This document shows, piece after piece, positions 1-8,397 of a stretch of 64,000 nt of DNA. Numbering within the stretch: position 1 is the stretch's first letter; every line of letters starts with the position of its first letter. The position numbers and the translations under genes are program-made. The notes below the pieces were generated by a model that saw only the letters and a list, made by a program, of their open reading frames with translations, did no database searches and was not told where the DNA came from. The stretch lies in the NCBI RefSeq assembly GCF_900111675.1, contig NZ_FOHO01000008.1, positions 62,001-126,000 of the forward strand, given 5' to 3'. This stretch comes from Paracoccus homiensis. Its GTDB lineage: Bacteria; Pseudomonadota; Alphaproteobacteria; Rhodobacterales; Rhodobacteraceae.

Positions 1-375
1 GTCCAGCGGCGTGTGGAAATCGGGCTTGCCGCCCTTGGTGAAGGCGGCCCGCCGGTGCAGCGCGTCACGGGCATGGGTCTGGTCGAAACCCGCCGAGGTG
101 GGCAGCAGATCGGCATGAACCAGTCGCGCACCCAGCGCCCGCAGACGAGCCAGATGCGGCTGTTCCAGACCGCGATGCAGCACCACCAGATCGGCGCCGC
201 TGCCCGTCAGCCGCAAAGAGCGCAGCAGCGCTTCGGCCCCCGGAAGATAGGCGGCGTTGCTGACCAGCGTGACAAAGGCGTGGTCGGCCCTTGCAGGCTG
301 TTCCGCGATCAGGCCCGCGGCCAGCGCCTTGCCTTGCGGGGTGGAACCGGGGTGGATCAGCGGCGAAAATCCCAT
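1..375 (-). CDS. Glycosyltransferase family 8 (glycogenin-like), N-terminal part, truncated by window edge
   Basis: The 125 codons present encode the N-terminal half of a GT-A fold sugar transferase. After about 30 residues comes the first nucleotide-sugar strand, AFVTLVSNAAYLPGAEALL, then ADLVVLHRGL, a layout typical of family 8 (glycogenin/galactinol synthase-like) enzymes. The segment ends in KPDFHTPLD, just before the region where the family carries its metal-binding DxD, so that motif lies outside the window. The ATG at 373-375 is the start that includes the whole first strand. The donor and acceptor cannot be told. The gene points away from the small membrane protein gene at 578, leaving a 202-bp divergent region. 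The family call is fairly safe; the function is open. Confidence 0.7.
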   Translation of the reverse strand, partial: MGFSPLIHPGSTPQGKALAAGLIAEQPARADHAFVTLVSNAAYLPGAEALLRSLRLTGSGADLVVLHRGLEQPHLARLRALGARLVHADLLPTSAGFDQTHARDALHRRAAFTKGGKPDFHTPLD

Positions 376-577
376 TCTGTGCCCTTCGACTGACGATGTC
401 TTTTCTGCGCGATCTGCAGGATATGGCAATCCGGTGATGTTTTGATGACAGAAACCGCAGCGCATTGCCATGCCTGACCGGGCCGACGGGCAGCGATGTG
501 CGAATCCGCCCTTGCGCCCGGAACCAACCCGCCAGAGGCGAAGTTTTCTGACTGACAGGTTCAAACAGGAGACAGCA

Positions 578-850
578 ATGTCCCATAACGACAACGACGC
601 CACGCGTTCGGCCCGCAAGCACCGGCCCGCGTTGATTGCCATTGCGGTTGCCGTACTGGCGGCGCTGCTTTTGTATGTCGTCTTTCCCGCCGGGGTGGAC
701 GAGCAGAATGAGGGCATCGCAACCACCCCTCCGCCTGAGGATACCCCGATCACCGATGCCGAAGGGGCCGGCGACGCCGCGGCGCCGACCATCTCGCCCG
801 ATGCCGCGGCACCGGTGGGAGAGGGTGGCGAAACCGCGCCGGCGAACTGA
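578..850 (+). CDS. Small single-pass membrane protein, acidic and proline-rich tail, unknown function
   Basis: The gene encodes 90 residues. A short charged N-terminus (MSHNDNDATRSARKHR) is followed by one hydrophobic helix (ALIAIAVAVLAALLLYVVF, about residues 18-37). The rest is a low-complexity tail rich in Ala, Pro, Asp and Glu. The positive-inside rule puts the tail in the periplasm. The ATG at 578 has a good ribosome site (CAGGAGA, about 7 bases upstream); the longer in-frame start at 470 has none. Similar short anchored proteins occur across Rhodobacteraceae, but I do not recognise a named family. The composition fits a linker or envelope spacer, which is inference only. Confidence 0.65.
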   Translation: MSHNDNDATRSARKHRPALIAIAVAVLAALLLYVVFPAGVDEQNEGIATTPPPEDTPITDAEGAGDAAAPTISPDAAAPVGEGGETAPAN

Positions 851-968
851 TCGGTGCGGTCCTGACGTGTTCGTGACCTCTGCGGGGCGGTGACTTTCAT
901 TCACAGCTTTGCGATACTTTTGCCAAAGCCGCGAACAACGCGGGTCACAGGCAAATCAAGGGGCAGGA

Positions 969-1766
969 ATGCGTCACTTAACCAAGGTCTTATTGGGCTT
1001 GATGCTGATTCTGGCGGTGGCGTGTTCCAGAACGCCGCCGCGTGGTGAAACCGCCGGAGGCGCCAGATATGTCGGTGGATCCGTTCCACAACTGGGCGAC
1101 AGCCACCCGCATGAGTGGCGCAATGGTCACCCCTATAATCACCATGTCCACGGGATCGACATTTCCCGGTGGCAGGGCGACATCAACTGGGCGCAGGTCC
1201 GCAGTTCCGGTGTCAGCTTCGCCTTCATCAAGGCGACCGAGGGCGGCGATCACAGCGACCCCAGCTTTCAGCGCTATTGGCGCGAGGCGGCGGCGGCACG
1301 GATGCCGCGCGGCGCATATCACTATTACTATTTCTGCCGGACCGGTCGCGAACAGGCGGCGTGGTTCATCCGCAACGTCCCGCGCGAACGGGGCTCGTTG
1401 CCGCCGGTTCTGGACCTTGAATGGACCCATTCCAAGACCTGCCCGCGTCGCCCGCCCGCAGCCGAGGTCAAGCGCGAGGCGAATATCTTCCTGGATATCG
1501 TCGGCCGCCACTATGGCCAGCGTCCGATCATCTACACCACGGTCGATTTCTACCGCGACAACCGTCTGGGCGACATGCGCGCGGAATTCTGGCTGCGCTC
1601 GGTCGCGGATCATCCCAGCGTCACCTATCCGGGGCAGCGGTGGGCCTTCTGGCAGTATACCGGTACCGGGATCGTTCCGGGCATTCAGGGTGACGTCGAC
1701 ATCAACGCCTTTGCAGGCTCGTCAACGGATTGGGCGCGATGGCTTTCGGCCCGATTGACGCGGTAG
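969..1766 (+). CDS. Glycoside hydrolase family 25 lipoprotein (lysozyme-like muramidase)
   Basis: This 265-residue protein begins with a lipoprotein signal, MRHLTKVLLGLMLILAVAC, whose lipobox cysteine is residue 19. The mature part is a GH25 beta/alpha barrel: HGIDISRWQGDINW is the opening strand with the catalytic-face Asp, FAFIKATEG the second, AYHYYYF the third, PPVLDLEW carries the DxE pair with the catalytic Glu, and WQYTGTG...GDVDINAF is the closing block. GH25 enzymes cleave the MurNAc-GlcNAc bond of peptidoglycan. A lipid-anchored copy would act on the cell's own wall in the periplasm. The start at 969 rests on the signal peptide and the preceding GGGGCAGGA; an upstream start at 909 would bury the signal. 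The next gene overlaps it by 28 bases. Confidence 0.85.
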   Translation: MRHLTKVLLGLMLILAVACSRTPPRGETAGGARYVGGSVPQLGDSHPHEWRNGHPYNHHVHGIDISRWQGDINWAQVRSSGVSFAFIKATEGGDHSDPSFQRYWREAAAARMPRGAYHYYYFCRTGREQAAWFIRNVPRERGSLPPVLDLEWTHSKTCPRRPPAAEVKREANIFLDIVGRHYGQRPIIYTTVDFYRDNRLGDMRAEFWLRSVADHPSVTYPGQRWAFWQYTGTGIVPGIQGDVDINAFAGSSTDWARWLSARLTR

Positions 1767-2398
1767 CACCCCGCACGCTGTTGTGGATCGAGTTCGCCCT
1801 GCTTTATGTCGGGGCGCCCTTGGCCATCGCGCTGTTCCTGCCGCCGGATCAGATGTTCACGGCACTGTTCCTGTTCATGCTGGCGGGGCTGATCCTGCTG
1901 TGGCGCACGGGCGGCTATGAATGGCGCGGACTGGTCCGTGGCCGCCTGATGCCCTGGTGGGAGGTGCTGGGCATCGCGATCGCGACGCTGATTTCGGGGC
2001 TGGTGGTGCTGTATCTGTCCCGACCCGAGGCGATCTTTGCGATGGTGCGGCAGCGCCCCGAATTCCTGTTGGTGATCTGGTGCCTTTACCCGCTGCTGTC
2101 GGCCCTGCCGCAGGAACTGATCTTCCGGCCCCTGTTCTTCCATCGCTATGGCGGTCTGATGCCTGCCGGAAACGCGGCCATCGCGATCAATGCCGCCGTC
2201 TTTTCCTTTGCGCATCTGATGTATTGGTCCTGGGTCGTGGCGATCCTGACCTTCTGCGGCGGCTGGATTTTCGCGCGTGCCTATCTGCGCCACGGCTTTC
2301 CCGCGGCATGGATGCTGCACGCGGTGGCCGGAAATGTGCTGTTTGCGGTGGGAATGGGCTATTATTTCTACAGCGGCAACGTGGTGCGCCCCTTCTGA
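1739..2398 (+). CDS. CPBP family intramembrane glutamic endopeptidase
   Basis: A 219-residue, mostly hydrophobic protein with about six predicted membrane helices. Its second half has the CPBP (Rce1/Abi-like) motifs: ALPQELIFR for motif 1, FSFAHL with the conserved His for motif 2, and a late H-AVAGN block. Motif 1 reads QE rather than the classical EE, so the first glutamate is replaced, although the motif's second Glu and Arg remain. Family members cleave prenylated or other membrane peptides, or act in bacteriocin self-immunity; the substrate here is unknown. The ATG at 1739 is chosen over TTG at 1730. The gene begins inside the end of the GH25 gene, which suggests translational coupling and a shared envelope role. 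Confidence 0.8.
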   Translation: MAFGPIDAVAPRTLLWIEFALLYVGAPLAIALFLPPDQMFTALFLFMLAGLILLWRTGGYEWRGLVRGRLMPWWEVLGIAIATLISGLVVLYLSRPEAIFAMVRQRPEFLLVIWCLYPLLSALPQELIFRPLFFHRYGGLMPAGNAAIAINAAVFSFAHLMYWSWVVAILTFCGGWIFARAYLRHGFPAAWMLHAVAGNVLFAVGMGYYFYSGNVVRPF

Positions 2399-2458
2399 GC
2401 GGTTGACTTCCCGACTGTCCCGCTGTTCATGCGAGGGCTGAACAAGTGGGGACCGACC

Positions 2459-4234
2459 ATGCACGCCTATCGCAGCCATACCTGCGGCGATCTGACTGCC
2501 GCCAACGCCGGTGAAACCATCCGCCTGTCGGGCTGGGTGCATCGTGTGCGCGATCACGGGGGCGTCCTGTTCGTCGATCTTCGCGACCATTACGGCATGA
2601 CGCAGGTTCTGGCCGACAGCGACAGCCCCGCCTTCGCCGCGATGGAGAAGCTGCGCGCCGAAACCGTCATCCGCATCGACGGCCGCGTGAAGCTGCGCGA
2701 CGCCAGCCTCGTGAACCCCAAGCTGCCCACCGGCGAGATCGAGGTCTATGCGACCGACCTGGAGGTGCTGGGCGCCGCCGATGAACTGCCGCTGCCGGTC
2801 TTCGGCGATCAGGACTACCCGGAAGAAACGCGCCTTGCGTACCGCTTCCTCGACCTGCGCCGCGAGAGCCTGCACAACAACATCATGCTGCGCAGCCAGG
2901 TGATCCGGTCGATCCGCAACCGCATGTGGGACCAGGGCTTCACCGAATTCCAGACGCCGATCATCACGGCCAGCAGCCCCGAAGGCGCGCGCGACTTCCT
3001 GGTGCCGTCGCGTCTGCATCCGGGCAAGTTCTACGCGTTGCCGCAGGCCCCCCAGCAGTTCAAGCAGCTGATCATGGTCGCGGGCTTCGACAAGTATTTC
3101 CAGATCGCGCCCTGCTTCCGCGACGAGGATCCGCGCGCCGACCGCAGCCCGACCGACTTCTACCAGCTGGACCTGGAAATGTCCTTCGTGGACCAGGAGG
3201 ACGTCTTTGCCTCGATCCAGCCGGTCGTGCAGGGCCTGTTCGAGGAATTCGGCAAGGGCCGCAAGGTCGATACCGAATGGCCGCGCATCCCCTATGCCGA
3301 GGCCATGCTGAAATACGGCAGCGACAAGCCCGATCTGCGCAACCCGATCGAGATGCAGATCGTCAGCGAGCATTTCCGCGGTTCGGGCTTTGCGATCTTC
3401 GCCAAGCTGCTGGAACAGGACGGCACCGAGGTCCGCGCCATTCCCGCGCCGACCGGCGGCAGCCGCAAGTTCGCCGACCGCATGAACGCCTTTGCGCAAT
3501 CGCAGGGCTTGCCCGGCATGGGCTATATCCTGTGGCGCAAGGACGATAACGGCCAGATCGAGGCTGCAGGCCCCGTCGCCAAGAATATCGGCCCCGAGCG
3601 GACCGAGGCGATCCGCCAGCAGCTGGGACTGGGCATCGGCGATGCCGCGTTCTTCCTTGGCGGCAAGCCCGAGGCGTTCGAGGGTGTCGCGGGCCGCGCC
3701 CGCAACGAGATCGGCCGCGAGCTGGGCCTGACCGACGAGAACCAGTTCAAGTTCGCCTGGATCGTCGATTTCCCGATGTACGAGAAGGACGACGAGGGCA
3801 AGATCGACTTCAGCCACAACCCGTTCAGCATGCCGCAGGGTGGTCTGGACGCGCTGAACGGCGATCCGCTGGCGGTCAAGGGCTATCAGTACGACCTGGC
3901 CTGCAACGGCTATGAGCTGATCTCGGGCGCGATCCGGAACCACAAGCCGGAAATCATGTTCAAGGCGTTCGAACTGGCCGGTTACGGCGCAGACGAGGTC
4001 GAAAAGCGCTTTGGTGGTATGGTCAAGGCGTTCCGCTATGGCGCGCCCCCGCACGGCGGTTGCGCGGCCGGCATCGACCGGATCGTGATGTTGCTGGCGG
4101 ATGAACAGAACATCCGCGAGGTCATCATGTTCCCGATGAACCAGCGTGCCGAGGATCTGATGATGGGTGCCCCGTCCGAACCGACCAATGAACAGATGCG
4201 CGAATTGCGTCTGCGGGCCCTGCCGAAAGAGTGA
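2459..4234 (+). CDS. aspS: Aspartyl-tRNA synthetase
   Basis: The 591-residue product charges tRNA with aspartate and is a class II synthetase of the long bacterial type. It starts [12 protein letters not shown], followed by an OB-fold anticodon-binding domain ([21 protein letters not shown]). Class II motif 2 is [19 protein letters not shown] and motif 3 is GIDRIVMLL near the C-terminus. The GAD insertion domain lies between motifs 2 and 3. Length and motifs are normal. In alphaproteobacteria with GatCAB such enzymes are often non-discriminating and also charge tRNA-Asn; this cannot be settled here. The ATG at 2459 matches the family start, with a purine-rich GTGGGGACC before it. A strong terminator follows at 4265. 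Confidence 0.97.
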   Translation: MHAYRSHTCGDLTAANAGETIRLSGWVHRVRDHGGVLFVDLRDHYGMTQVLADSDSPAFAAMEKLRAETVIRIDGRVKLRDASLVNPKLPTGEIEVYATDLEVLGAADELPLPVFGDQDYPEETRLAYRFLDLRRESLHNNIMLRSQVIRSIRNRMWDQGFTEFQTPIITASSPEGARDFLVPSRLHPGKFYALPQAPQQFKQLIMVAGFDKYFQIAPCFRDEDPRADRSPTDFYQLDLEMSFVDQEDVFASIQPVVQGLFEEFGKGRKVDTEWPRIPYAEAMLKYGSDKPDLRNPIEMQIVSEHFRGSGFAIFAKLLEQDGTEVRAIPAPTGGSRKFADRMNAFAQSQGLPGMGYILWRKDDNGQIEAAGPVAKNIGPERTEAIRQQLGLGIGDAAFFLGGKPEAFEGVAGRARNEIGRELGLTDENQFKFAWIVDFPMYEKDDEGKIDFSHNPFSMPQGGLDALNGDPLAVKGYQYDLACNGYELISGAIRNHKPEIMFKAFELAGYGADEVEKRFGGMVKAFRYGAPPHGGCAAGIDRIVMLLADEQNIREVIMFPMNQRAEDLMMGAPSEPTNEQMRELRLRALPKE

Positions 4235-4264
4235 ACTGACAGCAGCCCTTGCCATGTGTCATAT

Positions 4265-4293
4265 CTGCCGCGGATGATGTCCGCGGCAGTTTT
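4265..4293 (+). terminator. Rho-independent terminator of aspS
   Basis: A perfect 10-bp stem (CTGCCGCGGA / TCCGCGGCAG) with a 5-base loop (TGATG) is followed at once by TTTT. It lies 30 bases after the aspS stop and just before the DUF1800 gene, so it separates the two transcription units. Confidence 0.85.
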
Positions 4294-4305
4294 CGTTGAG
4301 GCGCA

Positions 4306-5679
4306 ATGGTTCTTGACCCTGAAATCGCGATGATCCGGCTGGGCTATGGTCTGTCGCCGGACAGCCCGCAAGCGGTCGATGCCGATCTGCTGCTGGCGTC
4401 GGTCGCGACGGCCCGGCCCGATGCGGATGCGATCCGCATGGCCGATATCGACGCCCGCCGGCAGGTCGAAAACGATCTGGCCGCCGCAGCCCGAAAGCCC
4501 GGATCGGACAAGCCGACGCAGCGCAAATCGGCCCGGATGCGGCGTGAGACGATCTGGATGGCGCAGCATGCCTTTCAGGTGCGTGTCGCGCGTGCGGTGG
4601 CTGATCCCGTGGGTTTTGGCGAAAGGCTGGTGCAGTTCTGGTCCGATCACTTCACCGTCGCGGGCGGCAACCGCTTTCAGTCCCTGATTGCCGCCGCCCA
4701 TGTCGACGAGGCCATTCGTCCGCATCTGGGGGGGCGTTTTTCCGATCTGATGTTCGCGGCGGAAACCCACCCGCGGATGCTGACCTACCTGAACCAAAGT
4801 GGGTCCGTCGGGCCGAATTCGGCCATTGCCAGGCGGCGCAAGGATGACGATCTGGGCCTGAACGAAAACCTTGCCCGCGAAATGATCGAACTGCACAGCC
4901 TTGGCGTCGGCGGTGACTATACCCAGCGCGACGTGAGGCAACTGGCGCGGCTGCTGACCGGGCTTAGCTATCGGGCGGGGCAGGATCGGGCCTTTCGTCC
5001 GGCCATGGCCGAACCCGGCGCGGATACCGTGCTGGGCGTCACCTATGGCGGCAATGGACAGGCCAGCCTGAACGATATCCGCGCGGTGATCGACGATCTG
5101 GCCATGCATCCCGACACCGCGCGGCATCTGGCCCGCAAACTGGCGGTGCATTTCGTGTCCGACGATCCGCCCGCCGATCTGATCGACCGTCTGGCGCAGA
5201 CCTATCGGCAGGCGGATGGCGATCTGTCCGTGGTCTATGTCGCCCTGGCCGAGGCCCCCGAACTGGCCGCTGGATTTCGGCAGAAGGCCAGGCAGCCCTT
5301 TGATTTCGTCGTCGCCGCGCTGCGTGCGCTGGGGATGCGGGGGGGCGATCTTCGGCAATTGGACCGGCGCGATTCGAACGGGCGGCTGTTGCGCCCGCTG
5401 CAGACCATGGGACAGCGATGGGCCATGCCGCGCGGTCCCGATGGCTGGCCCGAAAGCGCCGAAAGCTGGATCACGCCGCAGGGGCTGGCCGCGCGGATCG
5501 ACTGGTCGATGCGGCACCCGGCCAAACTGCTGGGCGATCTGCCCGATCCGCGCGATTTCTTGCGGACCGCGCTGGGTTCGACCGCGTCGCAATCGCTGCA
5601 ATGGGCGGTTCCGAAGGCGGAATCGCCGCGTGAGGGGGTGGCGATCGTGCTGGCCTCGGCCGATTTCAACCGGAGGTGA
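4306..5679 (+). CDS. DUF1800 family protein, partner of the following DUF1501 gene
   Basis: A 457-residue protein of the DUF1800 family. The diagnostic block is LVQFWSDHFTV near residue 110, then NLAREMIELHSLGVGGDYTQRDVRQLARLLTG around 190-225, and LARKLAVHFVSDDPP near 280. No signal peptide is evident at the chosen ATG, which is preceded by GAGG. DUF1800 proteins are nearly always encoded beside DUF1501 proteins, as here, with the next ATG four bases after this stop. Their biochemical role is not established; the pair is usually described as exported and of unknown function. The family call is firm and the function is open. Confidence 0.85.
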   Translation: MVLDPEIAMIRLGYGLSPDSPQAVDADLLLASVATARPDADAIRMADIDARRQVENDLAAAARKPGSDKPTQRKSARMRRETIWMAQHAFQVRVARAVADPVGFGERLVQFWSDHFTVAGGNRFQSLIAAAHVDEAIRPHLGGRFSDLMFAAETHPRMLTYLNQSGSVGPNSAIARRRKDDDLGLNENLAREMIELHSLGVGGDYTQRDVRQLARLLTGLSYRAGQDRAFRPAMAEPGADTVLGVTYGGNGQASLNDIRAVIDDLAMHPDTARHLARKLAVHFVSDDPPADLIDRLAQTYRQADGDLSVVYVALAEAPELAAGFRQKARQPFDFVVAALRALGMRGGDLRQLDRRDSNGRLLRPLQTMGQRWAMPRGPDGWPESAESWITPQGLAARIDWSMRHPAKLLGDLPDPRDFLRTALGSTASQSLQWAVPKAESPREGVAIVLASADFNRR

Positions 5680-5683
5680 CGCA

Positions 5684-6862
5684 ATGCTGTCACGACGCTT
5701 GTTCCTGAAATCTTCGGCGCTGATCGGCTGTTCGGCGGCGGCGCATCCGTTGATGTCCAGCATCAGCTTTGCCTCGGCCCCCGGTGAAAACCGGCTGGTG
5801 GTGATCATCCTTCGTGGCGCGATGGACGGTCTGGACGCGTTTCAGCCCTATGGCGATCCGATGCTGCGACAGCTGCGACGCAAGCTGTCGCAGGGACCCG
5901 ATCAGGGCGCGACCGATCTGGACGGTTTCTTCGCGCTGCATCCGGCGTTGTCGCCGCTGATGCCGCTGTGGCGTTCAGGCGAATTGGCCTTCGCGCCTGC
6001 GGTATCCACGCCCTATCGTGACAAGCGCAGCCATTTCGACGGGCAGGGCCTGCTGGAGGCCGGGATCCCGTCCGAGGATGATCTGCTGGCGCGCAAGGAT
6101 GGCTGGCTGAACCGGTTGCTGCAACAGATGCCGGGGGCACGGGCGCAGACCGCCTATGCCATCGGGCTGGATGACATGCAGATTCTGGATGGTCCGGCCC
6201 CGGCGCGCAGTTGGGCGCCCGAAGCTGGCTTCAACCTGTCGGGGCAGGCGCAGCGGCTTCTTGAACATGTCTATCACGACGACCCGTTGTTTCAGGCCGC
6301 CGGCGATCAGGCGATGGAGATTGCCGGCGCGGGCATGCAGGTCGAACAGGAAGATCCCGGTCCCGCCCGCGACGCGCGGATGCTGGCACGGTTCGCCGCG
6401 GATCGGCTGAACGGCGAAACGCGGATCGCCAGCTTTTCGATTTCGGGATGGGACAGTCACGCCAATCAGAGCCGGATCATCGGCCGGTCGTTGCAGCGTC
6501 TGGCCGAGGCGATCATCACCCTGCGCGACACGCTGGGGCCGAACTGGGGGCGCACGACGGTACTGGCGATGACCGAATTCGGGCGCACGGTGCGCGAAAA
6601 CGGAACGGGTGGCACCGATCACGGCACGGGCGGTGCGATGCTGATGGCGGGCGGCGCCATTCGCGGCGGTCGCGCCTATGGCGAATGGCCGGGTCTGGCC
6701 GAGGGCGATCTGTATGCCGGGCGCGACCTTATGCCGATGCGCGACATCCGGGCCTATGCCGCCTGGGCGATGCGCGATCTGTATGGCATCCCCCGCGACG
6801 CGCTGGAACGCGACGTGTTTCCGGGGCTGGAGATGGGCGACAATCCCGGCGTCTGGGCCTAG
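5684..6862 (+). CDS. DUF1501 family protein with twin-arginine signal
   Basis: A 392-residue protein beginning MLSRRLFLKSSALIGC, a clear S-R-R-x-F-L-K Tat signal, so it is probably exported folded through the TatABC translocon encoded at 31.8-33.4 kb. The mature part has alkaline-phosphatase-superfamily-like features common in DUF1501: RLVVIILRGAMDGLDAF at the start, a DKRSHFDGQ block, ISGWDSHANQ, and TEFGRTVRENGTGGTDHGTGG, rich in Asp and His that could bind metal. It sits four bases after DUF1800 and the two surely form an operon. Its stop overlaps the stop of the convergent response regulator by four bases. The substrate is unknown. Confidence 0.85.
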   Translation: MLSRRLFLKSSALIGCSAAAHPLMSSISFASAPGENRLVVIILRGAMDGLDAFQPYGDPMLRQLRRKLSQGPDQGATDLDGFFALHPALSPLMPLWRSGELAFAPAVSTPYRDKRSHFDGQGLLEAGIPSEDDLLARKDGWLNRLLQQMPGARAQTAYAIGLDDMQILDGPAPARSWAPEAGFNLSGQAQRLLEHVYHDDPLFQAAGDQAMEIAGAGMQVEQEDPGPARDARMLARFAADRLNGETRIASFSISGWDSHANQSRIIGRSLQRLAEAIITLRDTLGPNWGRTTVLAMTEFGRTVRENGTGGTDHGTGGAMLMAGGAIRGGRAYGEWPGLAEGDLYAGRDLMPMRDIRAYAAWAMRDLYGIPRDALERDVFPGLEMGDNPGVWA

Positions 6863-7590
6863 ACCTCGGCCACCTTCGACAGCCGATCCTGAACCAGCCC
6901 GCTGATCCGCGCCAGATCGGTCGCAACCGCGTGCCCGGCCTGATGATCGCGGGCCAGTGCCGTTGCGGCCTGTTCAAGGTCGTCGTCATGCGCCGACCGC
7001 GCCACCCCCGCCAGAAATCGGGCGATATAGTCGATGGCGGCCGTGTCCTGGGCCGAGGACAGGATTTCGGCCACATGTGCCAGATCGTCACGCAGGCCGG
7101 ACGCGTCCGGCTGGATCATGTCATCGGGCAGAATGCGCGGCCCCGCAGGTACCGCCTGGGGCAGGGCCGACAGGATCGCCTGCTGAAATACCGCCAGGCT
7201 TTCGACCGGCTTGGCCAGAAACCCGTCCGCGCCTGCCTGCATGGCATTGTCGCGCATGTCCGGGTCGCCCGAGATGCCCAGAACGACCGGCACGCGCGGT
7301 TCGCATGTGGCGATCTGGCGGATCAGGTCGGCGCCATCGCCGTCGGGCAGCCCCAGATCGACGATCACGACCGTCGGGCGATAGGTCTTCAGATGCCGCG
7401 CCGCCGACCGCAGGCAATCGGCACGGCGGATGCGGGCCCCGGATCGCAGGCACAGCAGGCGCACCGCCTCGCTGGCGAAGCGCGAATCCTCGACGACAAG
7501 AACGGTCAGCCCGGTCAGTGGACGACCCGGCAGCGACATGCGCCAAAGAGGCAGCGCCTCTCCCATGGTGGTTCCGACTTCTGTCAGCAT
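6859..7590 (-). CDS. Response regulator with N-terminal extension and helical C-terminal domain
   Basis: In this 243-residue protein residues 28-145 form a CheY-like receiver: acidic pair E34/D35, phospho-acceptor D78 in VVIVDLGLPDGDG, switch Ser107 in GISGDP, and the conserved Lys127 in FLAKPVE. The last 80 residues are an alpha-helical stretch with no DNA-binding or enzymatic motif I recognise; it may be a dimerisation or histidine-phosphotransfer-like bundle without a clear active His. The start at 7590 has AGGAAA upstream. No kinase is adjacent. A CtrA-like box at 7643-7657 lies 53 bp upstream, so I infer cell-cycle-type control. The receiver assignment is secure; the output is unknown. 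Confidence 0.85.
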   Translation of the reverse strand: MLTEVGTTMGEALPLWRMSLPGRPLTGLTVLVVEDSRFASEAVRLLCLRSGARIRRADCLRSAARHLKTYRPTVVIVDLGLPDGDGADLIRQIATCEPRVPVVLGISGDPDMRDNAMQAGADGFLAKPVESLAVFQQAILSALPQAVPAGPRILPDDMIQPDASGLRDDLAHVAEILSSAQDTAAIDYIARFLAGVARSAHDDDLEQAATALARDHQAGHAVATDLARISGLVQDRLSKVAEV

Positions 7591-7642
7591 CTCTGTTTCC
7601 TCATCCGAGTGTGACGATACGTTTTAGTTAACGAATGATTCC

Positions 7643-7657
7643 CTAAGAACGGGTTAA
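7643..7657 (-). promoter_or_regulatory. Near-consensus CtrA binding site upstream of the response regulator
   Basis: On the minus strand the sequence reads TTAACCCGTTCTTAG, matching the alphaproteobacterial CtrA box TTAA-N7-TTAA with one mismatch in the last base. It lies 53 bp before the start of the response regulator gene. It is a motif match only. Confidence 0.45.
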
Positions 7658-7720
7658 TCCCCTCGTTTTCCTTTTCCTGACGGCGCTGAAGCCCTAGAAC
7701 TTCGACAAACGGAGGATCCC

Positions 7721-8125
7721 ATGATCGGAAAGCTGAACCACGTCGCCATTGCCGTCCCCGATTTGCAGGCCGCGGCGGCCCAATATGAAAACACCCTTGG
7801 CGCGACGGTGCGCGCCCCGCAGGACGAACCGGATCATGGCGTGACGGTGGTGTTCATCGACCTGCCGAACACCAAGATCGAACTTCTGTATCCACTGGGC
7901 GACGACAGCCCGATCAACGGCTTTCTGGAAAAGAACCCTTCGGGTGGCATCCACCACATGTGCTTTGAGGTCGAGGATATCATCGCCGCCCGCGACAAGC
8001 TGAAATCCGAAGGCGCGCGGGTGCTGGGCAGCGGCGAACCGAAGATCGGCGCACATGGCAAGCCGGTGCTGTTCCTGCATCCCAAGGATTTCAACGGCTG
8101 CCTGATCGAACTGGAGCAGGTCTGA
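7721..8125 (+). CDS. mce: Methylmalonyl-CoA epimerase
   Basis: A 134-residue protein of the vicinal oxygen chelate superfamily that interconverts (2R)- and (2S)-methylmalonyl-CoA. This supplies methylmalonyl-CoA mutase and links propionyl-CoA and ethylmalonyl-CoA pathways to succinyl-CoA. Seen in the sequence: KLNHVAIAVPDL with the first metal His (residue 7), IELLYPLGDDSPI, GGIHHMCFEVEDI with the central His, and LHPKDFNGCLIELEQV with the C-terminal metal Glu. Length and motif order match the family. An ACGGAGG ribosome site precedes the ATG. The stop overlaps the next ATG by one base (TGATG), giving a two-gene operon with DUF1467. Confidence 0.93.
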   Translation: MIGKLNHVAIAVPDLQAAAAQYENTLGATVRAPQDEPDHGVTVVFIDLPNTKIELLYPLGDDSPINGFLEKNPSGGIHHMCFEVEDIIAARDKLKSEGARVLGSGEPKIGAHGKPVLFLHPKDFNGCLIELEQV

Positions 8126-8397
8126 TGAACCTGACCGGCGGAATCGTTCTTTATGCCGTTCTGTGGTTTCTGACCCTGTTCGTGGTCCTGCCCATCGGCC
8201 AGAAATCGCAGGCCGAGGCCGGAGAGATCGTGCCCGGCACGCCCGCGGGCGCACCGGCCAATCTGTTGCTGCGCCGCAAGCTGATCCTGACCACGCTGTT
8301 TGCGGCGGCGGTCTGGGGGATCATCGCCTGGCTGATTCTGGGCGGGGTCGTTACCCGCGCCCAGTTGGAAAGCTTTGACCTGTTCTTCCGCGGATAA
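8125..8397 (+). CDS. DUF1467 family small membrane protein
   Basis: A 90-residue protein with two membrane helices: GGIVLYAVLWFLTLFVVLPIG (about 4-25) and LILTTLFAAAVWGIIAWLILGG (about 52-74). The linker between them contains GEIVPGTPAGAP, a hallmark of DUF1467, a family common beside methylmalonyl-CoA epimerase in alphaproteobacteria. The function is unknown. It is translationally coupled to mce by a TGATG overlap. Its 3' end overlaps the convergent EI24-domain gene by 47 bases, which is unusual but both reading frames look real. Confidence 0.82.
   Translation: MNLTGGIVLYAVLWFLTLFVVLPIGQKSQAEAGEIVPGTPAGAPANLLLRRKLILTTLFAAAVWGIIAWLILGGVVTRAQLESFDLFFRG

Noticed and set aside
1685-4255. 856-codon minus-strand open frame opposite aspS
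   Set aside because: It mirrors aspS in the opposite strand, where GC-rich codon use removes stops; its translation is low-complexity and matches no family.
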